This document shows positions 37,065-52,000 of a stretch of DNA of 64,000 bases, piece after piece. The notes beneath the pieces were generated by a model. That model had not been told where the DNA came from, searched no databases, and was given only the letters and a program-made list of their open reading frames with translations. Origin of the DNA: Spongilla lacustris (Eukaryota > Porifera > Demospongiae > Spongillida > Spongillidae); NCBI GenBank assembly GCA_949361645.1, contig OX442420.1, forward strand, positions 6,410,782 through 6,474,781. Reading direction: 5' to 3'. A program made the position numbers and the translations under genes. How positions within the stretch are numbered: the stretch's first letter is position 1; every line of letters begins with the position of its first letter.

Positions 37065-40000
37065 CTACCAGAGGCTGCACTTATTTGGAGGGTCCATTGG
37101 TGATCCAGAAGGACACTTGAATGCATCAGCAAACTCTGCACTATTCATTACTGTTCCAATCACCCTGTAGTATTTGTGCATTTGTAGTGGCAGGGAGGAA
37201 AGAAGGGACATTTCATTCACAACTTGCTCTAAAGATAGTCAGGCTTGGCTCGACCTTAGCCATGCCCAACTACTGTGAAGCTGTAGCTTAGCTGTAGCTT
37301 TTCTTTTCATGTAAATTAAATTAAGTTGGAGAGAAATGATTCTCTTGGAGGTACAGTGTTCCAAATGAAGAGACAAAAAAAAAGACTTTTTACTATTTTG
37401 ATTGTAACATTGGGTGCCAATAAGCAAACAAACTTTGATTCAAATCACATCTTTCAATTGTAATTCCACATACCTAAGCGTTGAAATTTATTTTGTAAGT
37501 ACCCGGCCCACTGTGGTACCTAAGTGCATACAAGGGTATCTCAATGTGGCTGGAACAATCAGACCTGATTTACATGCTTTTTAAGGTGCCTTGCAGTTTG
37601 CGTAAATGTGGACAAATTAGTTTGACTTATGAGTTAAAACTTCAAAATAACAGGGTCCTAGTGTATAAGTTTTTGGTGGCTTGTTATCCACACTAAACAA
37701 TCCACAAAAGGTTAAAGGACTATAAAAATTGCATTTTTCACCTGTTTTTAGGAATTCTCTGTATATTGTAGTATACGTGTAGCAAACATATATGCTTTTG
37801 TACTTATTCCAGTATTCTAATGTACATGTAGAAATAAATGCTTGTAAAAATTAATTACAGTGCTTAATGCAGATCATTATTCTTTACTACATGTTTTACT
37901 ATGATATACAGAAAAACCCAAAAACGGCTTCCAATATTCAGCTTTTTGGGTTGTTTAATGCTGATAACCAGCTGCCAAAATAATTTTGTGTATACAGAGT
38001 TCATGCCAAAAATGCAGACCCATGTTGAGTTAAAAAGTCAACCCTTGTGTGCAATTACATGTAGGTACCACAATGGGGTACCTACAAAATAAATGTGAAC
38101 GCTTGGCTACATGTACATGTACATATACATGTATCTTCCTTATGGGAACTACAATTGAAAGATGTGAATTGTGAATCACAGTTTGCCACCCATTTGTTTT
38201 GTACTTAACGATTGAGTTATAACAATTGCCATGTACAGAATCAATGGCTGAATGTGAAAATTCAATTCCCTTACATTTAGACTGAAGTGTTCAAATGTTA
38301 CAATCAAAAAGTCAAATTTTTTGGTCTCTTCATTTGGAACACTGTACCCTAAAATGTTTTATGCTTGATACCCCTCCTCCCCAAGCTTTTGAAAAACACA
38401 TGCACATCTTACCAACTTCCTATTGTATACACATACCATGGCAAATTAAGGTACCATACAATTTAAATCACAAATATGGGCATTACCTTAAGGGGTCAGG
38501 GCTGTGCACATCATTCTCCACAAGATACTGCACTGCTTCCTCTGTCAGATAGCTGCACCAGAGCTGTTAGGAGAATAAGCATGACATCATGACCTCACAT
38601 TTCCATGACAGCACAATAAAAGGACCTTGTAACTCAAATTTACATGTTTTATAATCATCAACCAATTTTTTTTTAATCTCTAAAATTAGTTATCTTTAGT
38701 CCTTCTTAACATTCTTAAACACTGCTTTATAAATAGTAAACATGTAAGGAAGTATGTAATGAAAAGATCATTGTACAGCATACACACATGCTAATGCTGA
38801 CATACACGTATAGCCAGTGCTTTGGCGTGGTTCACTGATGTTGTGCATGACTAGCACATAAAATATGGAAGGCCTACCTGTCCAAATGCTATAAAGAACA
38901 ATTGTTCATCTGTGTAGTTCAGGTCAGGTAGAAGTTGTATTGCACCGTTCTTTTGCTTTGCTGTTTGATATGCCTGGTAAAGGATACAACATTTTATCCA
39001 TTGTCTAGAAATGTAACTATATGCGCATGTATCTACCATGTATGACATTATCAATCCTCCATTGTCAGCAATATTCTCCGGTAGTGTGTTCATTCCATTG
39101 TCCTGTAATGAGTTCAGTGAAATAGCTGATGAATGCTATTCATAGATGGCGGACAGAATTTTGTGGTATCCGTTTTTAATCATAATAATGTAGTGCTCTG
39201 TCACAATCAGCTATTGTTCACAACTGACTGCGATTCTATCATTAGTCTTTTCAGTATGTACTTAATAGAAGCCAAGTTTGGCACAACATCTGAGAGATGG
39301 AAGCATTTTTAAATGCATGCTTGAATACGGAAAGTCATCCCACTTAGTGATTATGGGTGTTTGGTGAACAGCCCTTGCAAGATTGCAAGATGATCTGCCA
39401 CTCTCTTTCTCCCTACCAAGTGCCTAAGATGGTCCATATCATCTCATTTTTGTCACATATATACCATTGGCATGCACATATGGTAGAATTTTATAATCAA
39501 TCATTTGTGTTACAGTACATGTATAGCTTAGCTTGTTCACAGAAGTTGCTATAAATAAAATAATATTTAAAAATAGAATATGCATGTAGAGTACAATTAA
39601 AATAACCCCCATGTTTTGATTGTAGCTCAGATTGATGCACTTATTAAATTGTAGTGTTTAAGTTATGTTTGGCTGAAAACACGCATTTAAATCTAAGTTT
39701 GTCAATAAGGGAATGGAGTAAAGTGTTCGCATAATAAGCATTGCAGATGGCTTTATTCTGACAGTAACCTTGAAAAAAAGAAGTTGGGTATTCCTGAAGG
39801 AGAAAACGTGGAAGATTATAAGATGTTACTGAACCATTTTTTGCCTTCCCACATAATGTTTTGGCTGATATTGAGCAATGCCCTCTTCTGGTACATTTCT
39901 GCAAATACTAATGCTCTCCTACATGTACATGTACTACCTTTTTGAGGTAGAACCATTCAGTGTATCATGTGGCATGTAAATTGGATTAGCAGTATGGAAA

Positions 40001-43000
40001 ATTTAAGCATAGTTTGTCATTTTCCCATGTAATAATTGTGTTGGTGAAATGTATTGAGGGGTGAAGATGTATTTTCATCCATAACCTTTGCTCCATCATT
40101 ATGTGTAACACTGTTCTCTTTCATTTACTGCAGATCTTTGGCCTACATGTGTTGACTTATTTTCCCTCAAGGGTGGCACTAATCTTTAAGCTTATGATGA
40201 ATAGCTGCTATGATTGTCGATGTTAAATGCAACAGGTGGTCTTACGAGAAAACATGATCTCAGGAAGTGTTTTGGTTTTACTGATAAACCAGAAGGTAAC
40301 AAGACAAAAGTGATCCAAAACATCAAAATGCTCTGTGTCTTCCAATGAACCTTGCACGACAGAGCTTTCTAGTTCCAGTTCTAGTACAAAGCAATGCTGT
40401 TACTGAGCACATGCAAAGCATAGTAAACAATATACAAGAGTATGCATTGAATGGGAAGTTGCTTAAAGATCTGGCTAGAAATGATATTGTGCAATATTTG
40501 AATGGCACTTGTTGGCCACTTTTTTGACTTGGAAGCTAAGAACACCTGATTGGTTTAGTTCAAGCAAATTTAGCAGTGGTGAAACAAGTGAAAGTGTTGT
40601 TAAGTCTAGAGCTCCTTTACTTGTCGATGAGGTACTGGCATAGGAAGCACTGGGGCCAAGGACACATCACTTTATATATACAAATAACATGTAATTAAAT
40701 GAATACACAGTTGTGTGAAGGTTTTAGCTTCTAACAGGAACAAGGTGTAGAATTTACACTCCTATTTTCTTGTTTGGCTATAAGTGTTGTGTGCCGTTAA
40801 GTAGTTGGATGGCTGGAAAGAAGTTTTGTCTAGGCAAAATGTCAAGGAACACCAACCAGGGTGACCGAAAAAAAATGCCTAAAGAATGTTCTCAACCCAG
40901 TGAGCTTTTTTTACCTGAATCAAAACTTTCTTAGATCGTTCTGTAGTTCCCTGGAGCAAGGGATCTTCCAAGTATATCATCGTCAGCCATTAATTGACCA
41001 TGTCAAGCACCAAACCAATTTTTCACAGGCATTGCCAATCCATTAATTCCATTATCTATTATACAATAATCATTCTTACCAATAATCCTTTTTAAAAATA
41101 TTAACTTTGAATGGGCACTTTAAAGAAAAGGTTTGCATTGCACTCACAGCTATTCCAAGCAGAGTGAGGTTTGAGTATTCATCAATATAGCACTGCTGCC
41201 TTGATACAAAATTGTTGATTGAATATTGAGTCCACAGGTTATCAAGCTGTCCTGTAGCATCATATAGCCGCCCTGGTTAAATACAAGAAATAAGAACACT
41301 TAATGCACTGAAATGTGCTTAATTCTCCGCATAATTATTATACAACAGTACATGTACATTACATGTGGTTATAGCACAGAAAATACTAATTGCCTATACA
41401 CATTGTGACCACAATTGTTTGGTATCCAGATTATTTCCTTAAATACACGTACATGTACGTCACACCTGTATGACAGTGTGTTCACCAATGAACCAGTCTG
41501 CATACAGTTATGCACATCTACTGAAGGGTATTAGCAATCTTACCATTGTTATCAAAGCCATGTGTAATTTCATGTCCAAGCACAGCTCCCAAGCCTCCAT
41601 ACTGAAAGTACCTGAATAGTGATGGCATTATCATATTTCAATACTCTTCTTTCTGCTTACATTGGCCATTCAGGGTTGAACAATGGTGGTCTCATTATTC
41701 CTGCTAAGATATCTGGCAGCAAAATTATACATTACCACTCATCTGCATTACGTACATATACTGTTCTCCAGGTCTTCATAAAATGCGTTCACAGTTGGAG
41801 TAGCAAATGATTTCGAATTCCATTGGTCATATGGTTGCCTTAGCAGCACAAGGCTACTAGGTACCATATCAGTTAGGAAGCTGTCAAGGTTCCCTTGGTA
41901 ATTGTCAGCTGATACAGTGAGCTGATAGAAGCAAGTGCTATACCTTATCCACTGATTTATATTTGCTTTGTTCAAACTCACATTCTCATATACCAAGTTG
42001 AGCCAAGTGTCATTAAAGGGGAAGTCAGGATACGCAATGTTAGTGAGCATCAGATCAATCTGATCAAAAAATAAAGCAAAAAAATGAATGGCTGTAATTG
42101 TACATGTACGGATGCTATTTTGGTAGCATAAGTACTACATGTACTAACCAATGCAAATCAAACCTTGTGAACATGATTACATGTATGTTGGTACAATGGC
42201 ACAGTATGAATACAAATTATATCATTTGACAATGTTTTATTTCTTCTGAAACTCATTATCACCAATATACACTACCTTATTTTGTGCTACGGATATTGTT
42301 TGCTGGTCTAGCCATGTTCGAGATCCAATCCTAGTGCGAAATTCTTGCTTAATATTAGCCATCATTTGAGTTGCAGTGTTCTGGAGGTTATGCACAGGGA
42401 GACAGGGAGGGAGACAGGGAGGGAGGGAGCGAGGGAGGGAGGGGGGGAACGATGGAGGGAGGGAGGGAGGGAGGGAGGGAGGGAGGAAGGGAGGGAGGGA
42501 GGGAGGGAGGGAGGGAGGGAGGAAGGGAGGGAGGGAGGGAGGGAGGGAGGGAGGGAGGGAGGGAGGGAGGGAGGGAGGGAGGGAGGGAGGGAGGGAGGGA
42601 GGGAGGGAGGGAGGGAGGGAGGGAGGGAGGGAGGGAGGGAGGGAGGGAGGGAGGGAGGGAGGGAGGGAGGGAGGGAGGGAGGGAGGGAGGGAGGGAGGGA
42701 GGGAGGGAGGGAGGGAGGGAGGGAGAGGGGGAGGGAGGGAGGGAGAGGGGGAGGGAGGGAGGGAGGGAGCAGAGTCAGAGAGAGTGGATTGGTGGATCCA
42801 TCATATGTGTTACCTTAGATTTTTTTGGAAGAATATGTTCAGCAAAGACCCGTCCAAGTGCATAAGGCATTACACTTTGTAGAACAGTCACACACACTTG
42901 GTTTCTTTTGCTTGGAAATTGAGCTAAGGGATTATTCAACAGCTGGAATTGATAATAATCATTAACTATATCATCATTTAAGTACGGCATCCAAGTGTAC

Positions 43001-46000
43001 AAAAGCTGCCACTTTGCATAATTCTGCAAATCCCTGTAGGCAATAGATTCCAATTATAATAATGATCATTGACAACAATTCTAGCTTACGTATTTGAAAA
43101 TGTCCCAAGAACATTGGTCAACTGTGAGAAGTATTGTTCTCCATAGAGTACAATTGGTTCACTTGGAAGTATATCTTGAACTCCAATTTCATTAAATATA
43201 CTACTTGTTTTCTGAACCCAAAGGTACTGTCAATCAGAAAAATAAATAACATACATGTAAAGCAATACCCCAATCATGCAGTCTTACATCTGTCCACAGG
43301 GAGCCAAGATATTCTAAAGTTGTAACTGTGTAGTCTTGGATATTGAGTCCAGGAGGTGATACCTATATAGTACATTTTATTACAATAATAAATTAACAGC
43401 AAAAATTGTATTAATAACAATAGCAAAGACAATTATAATAAAATAAATAAATGGTGATGTAGGATTTGTTATCAATTGAGTAAAAAGTAAGGAAAAATGG
43501 AATTACAGAAATTATACATTCAGAAATACATGCATATGTATATTTCAGACCTACCTTATTTAGCAAATGTCCATAATTCCTGGTTTCTTACTATTTTACT
43601 GAAGTTGTCTCTACAAATCCAACATCAGTAATTTTATTTTAGCTAAACTTGTATAATTATCTTGTTTCAATCATTTATATACAACCTGAGTGTACCTGGG
43701 AGTGCCATTTCTGTGATAACATGTGTGTTGGGCACCTGGTAGGGGTGGGTGGGTGGGACCTATTTACTATTTGAAGAGCACTTCAGTGCTTTATAGTGCC
43801 ACAATGACAATAAGATCTGCTGTGGGCTACTTACTAACAAAACTAAGGTAGTGTCCCCTTACGATAATAATAAAACATGTGTGCAGTAAGTTTCTAACTG
43901 GTTGGTTCTAGAGCTTCCACATAACAGAGCTCTATCATTATACTTCAAACGTGACGCAGATACAAAGCAATAAACCTCATATCTGATCATATCTTATCTT
44001 ATCAGATCTGGAATTAGTAAATGAGTTTAAGGATCAAGTGTGGGAATGAGTAAGTGCTATCTCTGTTGCCTGAGCTTTCTAAGTATTGGTAATTTTACTA
44101 CATTATAGGTACTCGATGGCTCTATCCAAATCTGCTTTATAAAGTCCAATTGATTCTACTGTACATCAGCAAAATGGAATCAGGTGTTTTGCTAATCTTA
44201 TCCATGACACTTAAAATCCTACACAGAACCTATTCCAATAATGCTGAGCTTTCCATATGGAATATTTGGTTTTAAAATCATTCAAAAATTGCGATTCTTC
44301 TTCTGGTGGTTGTGAAAGAATTCAGTTTTTACATTATAATAATATTATATTATATTATAATTATCATTATATATAATTATAATTATAATTATATTATATA
44401 ATATATATAATATATAATAAATAATTATTATAATTATATATATAAGGGACAGTTTCCGCGAAAATGTCACCCTTCTATAACATTATAATGATATAAAAAT
44501 GCTTCATGTTTGAATCGTTATATCTTCCGAACGCTAAACGCTATCGACTTCCTATTTTCAGCAGTTTATACTACACCATTTCTCTACGTTACATTTTGGA
44601 ATCTTGCACTTACTCCACGCCAGTATTGCAACGTTCGATATTCGACCAGGTTCAAACCCACTATAACTTTAGGTAGGAGTAATCAAATCGCTTCAAATTC
44701 GGTTTGTAGGTACAGAGGTCTTATACCCATCGATTTGTACTGTTCGTTAATTTTTATGCAATCCGTTACGGTGATACAGTTGAACAAAGTACGTCCACTT
44801 TTCCCGCTCGATCCGCGCCAATGATATAACAACCGCCTCCACATACACTGAGCGGGACGCGATTTGCCAAAATCTTTGGCGCGAATCGAGCGGGAAAAGT
44901 GGACGTACGTTGTTCAACTGTATCTCCGTAAAGGATGGCATAAAAATTAACGAACAGTACAAATCGATAAGTATAGGACCTCTGTACCTACAAACCGAAT
45001 TTGAAGCGATTTGATTACTCCTACCTAAAGTTATGGCGGGTTTGAACCCAGTGGGGTATCGAACGTTGCAATACTGGCGTGGAGCAAATGCAAGACTCCA
45101 AAATTTAATTCTTCGTAGAGAATTGGTGTAGTATGAACTGTTGAAAATAGGAAGTTGATAGCGTTTAGCGTTCGGAAGATATATTCATTCAAACATGAAG
45201 CATTTTTATAACATTATAATGTTATAAAAGGGTGACATTTTCGCGGAAACTGTCCCATAATATTATATATATAATTATATTATTTATATATATAATATTA
45301 TTATAATAATTATTTATTATATATTATATATATTATATAATATAATTATAATTATAATTATATGGGACAGTGTCCAGCAAAATCGGGCTTGTGGGGTTAT
45401 GATTTTATCACTATAAAAATTGCACGTTGTACTAAACAACACATCTTCGCGACGGTATTACCTTTTCCTTTCAAATTTCATACACTTGTTCCCACACCAT
45501 TTCTCTGTGTAAAAATCGATTTTTGTGATCTACACCTTTTCCGTGCCGTGGATACAACAATCGTTAACCCCGCGAGTTAGAAATCCACATTTCTCCACGT
45601 ACGAGTGTTGAAAACATGTCAAATTCGAAGTGTGCATAGAGGTGTCCTGTAGCTATTGATTTGTTCTGTTCGTTAGTTTCTGAATCATATCATTGGTTAC
45701 GGAGATACAGTTGAGCAAACTACAGGCACATTTTCCCGCTTGATTCGCGCCAATGATATAATCACCGCCTTTCCATTCACTGAGCGAGAAGCGATTTGCC
45801 AAAATCATTGGCGCGAATCAAGCGGGAAAACGTGCCCGTAGTTTGTTCAACTGTATCTCCGTAACGGATAATATAGAAATCAACGAACAAAACAAATCAA
45901 TAGCTACAGGACTCGTCTATATGCAACCCGAATTTGACGCGTTTTCAACACTCGTACGTGAAGAAATGAGGAAATCTAACCCGGGGGGTTAACGATTATT

Positions 46001-49000
46001 GTATCCACGGCACGGAAAAGGTGTAGATCACAAAAATCGATTTTCACACAGAGAAATGGTGTGGGAACAAGTGTACGAAAGTTGAAAGGAAAACGTAGCA
46101 CCGTCGCGAAGATGTGTTGCTTAGTACATCGTGCAATTTTTACAGTGATAAAATTATAACCACACAAGCCCGATTTTGCAGGACACTGTCCCATATATTA
46201 CATATATATATATATGGGACAGTGTCCAGCAAAATCGGGCTTGTGGGGTTATAATTTTATCACTATAAAAATTGCATGTTACACTAAACAACACATCTTT
46301 GCAACCGTAAAACGTTTTCCTTTTCAAGTTTCGTACAATTGTTTCCACATCATCTCTCTATGTTCGTGTCCATTTTGAAGCTCTAATTATTTTCCATGGC
46401 GTCAGTGCAAAGATCGCTAACACAACAGGTTTGAATTCCTCATTTCTCCACGCACGAGTGTTGAAAACGCGTCAAATTCGGATTGTCCATAGAGGAGTCC
46501 TATAGCTATTGATTTTTCTGTTCGTTCGTTTCTGTGTCATCCGTTAGGGAGATACAGTTGAGCAAACTACATGCACGTTTTCCCGCTTGATTCGCGCCAA
46601 TGATATAATCAGTCACCGCCTCCCCATACACTGAGTGGGACGCGATATACCAAAATCACTGACTACATGCACGTTTTCCCGCTTGATTCGCGCCAATGAT
46701 ATAATTACCGCCTCCCCATACACTGAGAGGGACGCGATTTGCCAAAATCACTGGCTCGAATCAAACAGGAAAACGTGCCCGTAGTTTGTTCAACTGTATC
46801 TCCGTAACGGATGATATGGAAATTAACGAACAGAACAAACCAATAGCTATAGGACTCCTCTATGCACAAACCGAATTTGATGCGTTTTCAACACTCGTAC
46901 GTGGAGAAATGAGGAATTCTAACCTGTTGTGTTAGCGATCTTTGCACTGACGCCATGGAAAATAATTACAGCTTCTAAATGGACACGAACATAGAGAGAT
47001 GATGTGGAAACAAGTGTACAAAACTTGAAAGGAAAAGGTTGTACGGTTGCAAAGATATGCTGTTTAAGGTAACATGCAATTTGTATACTGATAAAATTAT
47101 AACCCCACAAGCCCGATTTTGCTGGATACTGTCCCATATATAATATAATTATATTTATTGCATAATTATAATGAAGGAAAATGAATTCAGTACCGCATGC
47201 AAAGAAACAGAAAATTGCTGCTTTTTATATTATAAAAAGCAGTGAAAAGAAATGGAGGATATTTAATTACCATGTTCAAAATTTTCATTGGATTAAAAAG
47301 CAGGCTTTTTTTTTCGTATTCAGTACTGAATACAATTGGTCATTTCTAATTCTCAAGAGCCCTATATCATACCTGTGCAAGAGCCTGCTCAACTGCCACA
47401 ATGCGGAGTGCTGCAGTCTGGTAATATAATAAGCTGTTATTTGGGTTAAGTTTATACAGAGTACCAGAAATATAAGATTCCAACATGGACTGCATCTAAT
47501 GGAAGATCAATTGAGAATAAATAGGAGAAGGAGCACAAAATTTGGAAGAATAAAGTGAAAAAACTTGTGACACTGTTACAAACATCAAATCACATCCTTT
47601 GCTAAGAGTGATTTAAGTTCAGTGAACTTACTGTCGAATTAGTATATAGCAGAGGATTTTGAATTGTTAATCCTGAGTTATACACCTGTGTATTACATAA
47701 AAACAAGGAATATGTTTTACACATACATCACAGCATGCCACACAGAAAATACATACATAAATTATGTGCTTTGTTCTGTCAGTTGGGCTGACTGATATAT
47801 CCAGAGTAAAGAATGCTGGACTGTTGAGTAGCTTTTCCTGGATAAACTGATCTCCATTTAGAGACCATGTAGTCTGAGCACTTATATTTAAGAGAGGCCA
47901 TCCACCTACAAAAACAGGGATGTAAAGTACACTACCTTGGTAGTGAGTCACACTGTGTAAATTACAAGCAAATATGCACACTGTGTGATTATGTGCATTG
48001 TGTTACTACAATTTTAATAAAGGTGATAGTAAAATCATAAATCATACAAGCATTGCCCAATAGTAATGGACCAGCATTGTAACTTACCTATTTCTGAGAA
48101 AAAATTCTTCAGTGAAAATTGGAAATTGCTGGTATTTGAGCTCATACAGGACATGTAGAAATTGTGCAATTTCATTAATGCTTGGACATTTGTGCCTCCT
48201 AGCTGGTTAGAGATGGCATATCCAAGATCTTCAATATTGAGAGCAGTCAGAAGTTCATAGTTGTCATATTCTGACGAGGCTGTAAAAATTAAATGATCAG
48301 ACATAAGCACACGCAATGTAATGAATAATGTGTGACAATAATGTGTTAGCTTATGTGCATCTTATAACATGATGACATACATGCATCTTTTCATACAATA
48401 AGTACAAAGTCAATCTGCAGTCTATCTGGATGAATTATTTGAAAAACTAAAGAGTGGCTTACAGATGAAAGAGCATGTCACTTGCCTGAGAATTTTGTAA
48501 GCAAGCAATTTCGCATTATGATGTGCAGTGTGCAAGGCTTTTTATATTAATCAACAATGGTTCCACCATACATGTATGTTATGATGTGTCATCAATTGCA
48601 TGTGCCTTAGAATTTGACAGTACTAGTCAGAAACAGATCGTGATGCCACATTGGAAAACCAGGAAAAAACATGTTACCCAGTGCAACTGAGACGACCCCC
48701 CAGACAGATAAGGAATACACATTATGCTACGCTTGTGGAAAGCTGGATTCAAGGAGGGGCGTATATACTATACATGATATGGGTCCATGTCAAAACCCCT
48801 ATTGCAAGGTCTAGACTACACCAGTGGAAGTTTACATAGCAAACAATGAACAAATCAACCTTTCTCCTTATAATGATTCAATCAAATGTCTTGGGTAGTT
48901 TGTACATGGACCTACTGTACATAGCCTACCCTGGACCTACTGTGCATAGGCCTACCCTGGACCTACTGTATATAGGCCTACCCTAGACCTACTGTACATA

Positions 49001-52000
49001 GGCCTACCCTGGACCTACTGTACATAGGCCTACCCTGGACCTACTGTATATACCTACATGGACCTGGCATACATGTACCTATGAAAGCCTTAACCTAGGG
49101 GGAAAAATAGGATTCCCAGCCAGGGTAGGCATATAGATTTAAATAGGCCTACAGTGCAAGTTTACATAGCACTTCGGGTGAGCTTTGCATACCCCCTTGC
49201 TGGGAGGATCGAGGCCCGGCATATCCCTCTCTGCCCTTGCGGCTGCCTACCAACCCTCGCTGCAAAATCCTAGATCCGCCCCTTTATTTGTAGGGGGGGC
49301 GCCATTATTGCATTATGTACCCGGGCGCTCAACAACAACCACACTACGCCACTGATAAAAACATGCTGTATTCACCACCTCTTAACCACACCTCAGCAGG
49401 TTTCCTCACCACTCCCTGGCCCCCATACCTCAGTGACTTTCCTCACCACACCCTAACCATACATCAGGGACATTCTCCAATCTGAGTCACAGCTTACAGA
49501 CAATTGGTGGAAAACAATGGCATCTGCTAGACCATGCATGTTTCTATTCCTTCCCCGGCCAAAAGCAAACAAAACATGTAATTGTACCGCTATTATGATT
49601 CGCACACCACTTCTAGCGTGTCGTACTAGTATACTGCCCAATGGATATTGCAAAAACCTACTCTACAAATATGTCAATCTCCTCAATATGTGGCGTACCT
49701 TAACAGAGCAGGCGCGACGCTGTTTTGACAAACCCATGATGCTTCTTCCTTGGGAATAATCCTGCCATAGCGTGTTTTTTTTTTACCCTACACGTTTTTT
49801 TTACCCTACACGAAAATCTAATTATAAACAGCACGTGAATTCTTGACGCCACAATCCTTTCCATCCGATAGTACCAGTACCATCTATCTACAGATCAGCG
49901 GAGATAAACTTGGTACTGGTTGCATGGCCAATCCATCTGCAGCTCAGCGGCGTAATGGGGCGAAAACTGAGGGGCTTACACGCACATAACCACAATCAGC
50001 AAAACCAAGTATAGGCCTAGTACACGGCGTCAATAATTTTTGAAACTGCCTAGTAAAAACCAACTGATTCTGATCGATAATACAGTAATATTGTAGCTCA
50101 CGTTTTCTATCCCGCTGGCAAGCCCCAGCATCTGGCTAGTTGGGCGTAGTACGACCTTCGCGTAGTTGGGCGTGGCCCGCCCTTCGCGTTGTCGGACAAA
50201 GCCGGCGAAGGGCTGGGCAAGCCCAACTAACCTTCGCGTATTAGGTGGGGCACTATTAAACCGTTCTGAAGCTAACAGTGCTCTATTCGTTTTGCATTGA
50301 AGATACAGTGACAGTCCTATGGTTCCATCCGGCGGACAGTCCTCCGCCCGAATTTTACACCTTTCACGTGATCAAGTACATGAAATTAATAAATATGTAG
50401 GTAAATAACTAGCTCACTTAACTAAATGTTTATAAGATCCAGGCGGAGCCAGAGTCCATATATGGCATGACTGTCATTTTTAATGGCAATCAATTATGAA
50501 TACCAGTGACCTTGATGGCTTTCCAATCACCAGGAACCAAATCATTTAATGGTAAAAATGCTCCCATACTATGATAAAGCACTCCAATGGATAGTGAACC
50601 AGGAACCTGGGTATATAGTGTTTATCTCATCACAAACAAGACTTATAAATAGTGGAATATTATAATGAGGTCATAAAAAGTACATTTTGTGTACATGTCT
50701 ATGGGAACCATTATTTTGATTCCTGAAACCAAAACTTTCAATACAAACCCCACATTTTTTTAAATGCTGGATGTACAGTGCATAACATGCTAGTTGATGA
50801 TAAAAATTTTTGCATCACTTTTACATTTGAGTGGACTTTTTAACAAAATGGTTTGGGATATCCAAAATCTAATTACAGAATATTGTTTATGCATCATCTG
50901 GCATTAAAAGTACAAAACCACAACTGCTCACGTAACTTCCTGATTGCATAGCGTTTCATTTTCAGTAACTACCCTAAACAAGTAGTTTTTAAGGGATTTC
51001 TCCACCATTACATGCTGGATTGCGCTGAAATTCGGTATATAAGTGTAGTAAAGCCTTAAAAAATAAACTTATAAATACGGATACTGAAAAGCTTTCTATC
51101 ATGTTACTCCACCGGCGGTGTCCGATGGGCATGCTGCCCATGCCCTGCTGAAAAAAATACTATGGTGTTACTCCACCGGCAGTGTCCCATCGGACACCGG
51201 CTCATGCCCTGTGAAAAAAAAGATAAAAATTCGGGCAGAAATTTTTTAGGAGACTTTTCATACTCTATAGAGATTTGTAAAATATCTTTGTTATGGGCTT
51301 GGCAACTTTTCTGACATTTTTGTAAATCTTTACCGCCGGGAGAATTTATGGCCAAATTTGTAGCGGCCGGCGAAGTTAATGTAGATAGGGTTAGAGTCGA
51401 TCCTATTACCGGAGAATTGAAATTTATAGATCCGCTGCTATTCTGTATAGATTTTGTGACTAAATTGTCAACATTTTGTGTGAGCCCTGTATCAAAAATC
51501 ATATTATTTTTTAATGAAATTGCACCACCATTTGTAGTACTTTTTATAATATCTGAAGTAAATGTTTTTCCCGCGGCAATTTGTACAAGATTTCCAGTAC
51601 CGTTAGAAGACAAAGTTAAATTTGAGCCAGTAGATGTTGTTATCGTCGATGCAACGACAGTAGAATTTAAATTTATAGTACCAGTGCCATTAGCAGCTAA
51701 CGATAAGCTACCATTTAACGTTTCGTTATAAATACTACCAGTTAATATTGCGCCAAGAACATAAAATTTTCCTGTATTTGGCACAGCAACTAAATCACTA
51801 TTAAATGGGCTACCGATTGTTCCAACGATAATTTGACCAGAACCTGTAGCCTGTAAACGAATACTACCACTTGTAGCATCTGTTTTACCAGAAATTATTA
51901 TATCATTTGCAGAATATGATGCTATAATATCTGCTAATAAACTACTTGCAACATTTACCACTCCTGTGCCATTAGGACTTAATAAAATATTTTGATTTGT

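Noticed and set aside
42420..42770. CRISPR-like regular repeats
   Set aside because: No spacers; the repeats here and in the other arrays are microsatellites or minisatellites in eukaryotic DNA.
42345..42882. Three long Gly/Arg/Glu-rich open frames
   Set aside because: They are the three readings of a GGGA tetranucleotide array inside an intron.
51348..51731. 127-residue plus-strand frame
   Set aside because: Antisense shadow of the fibre-like frame.
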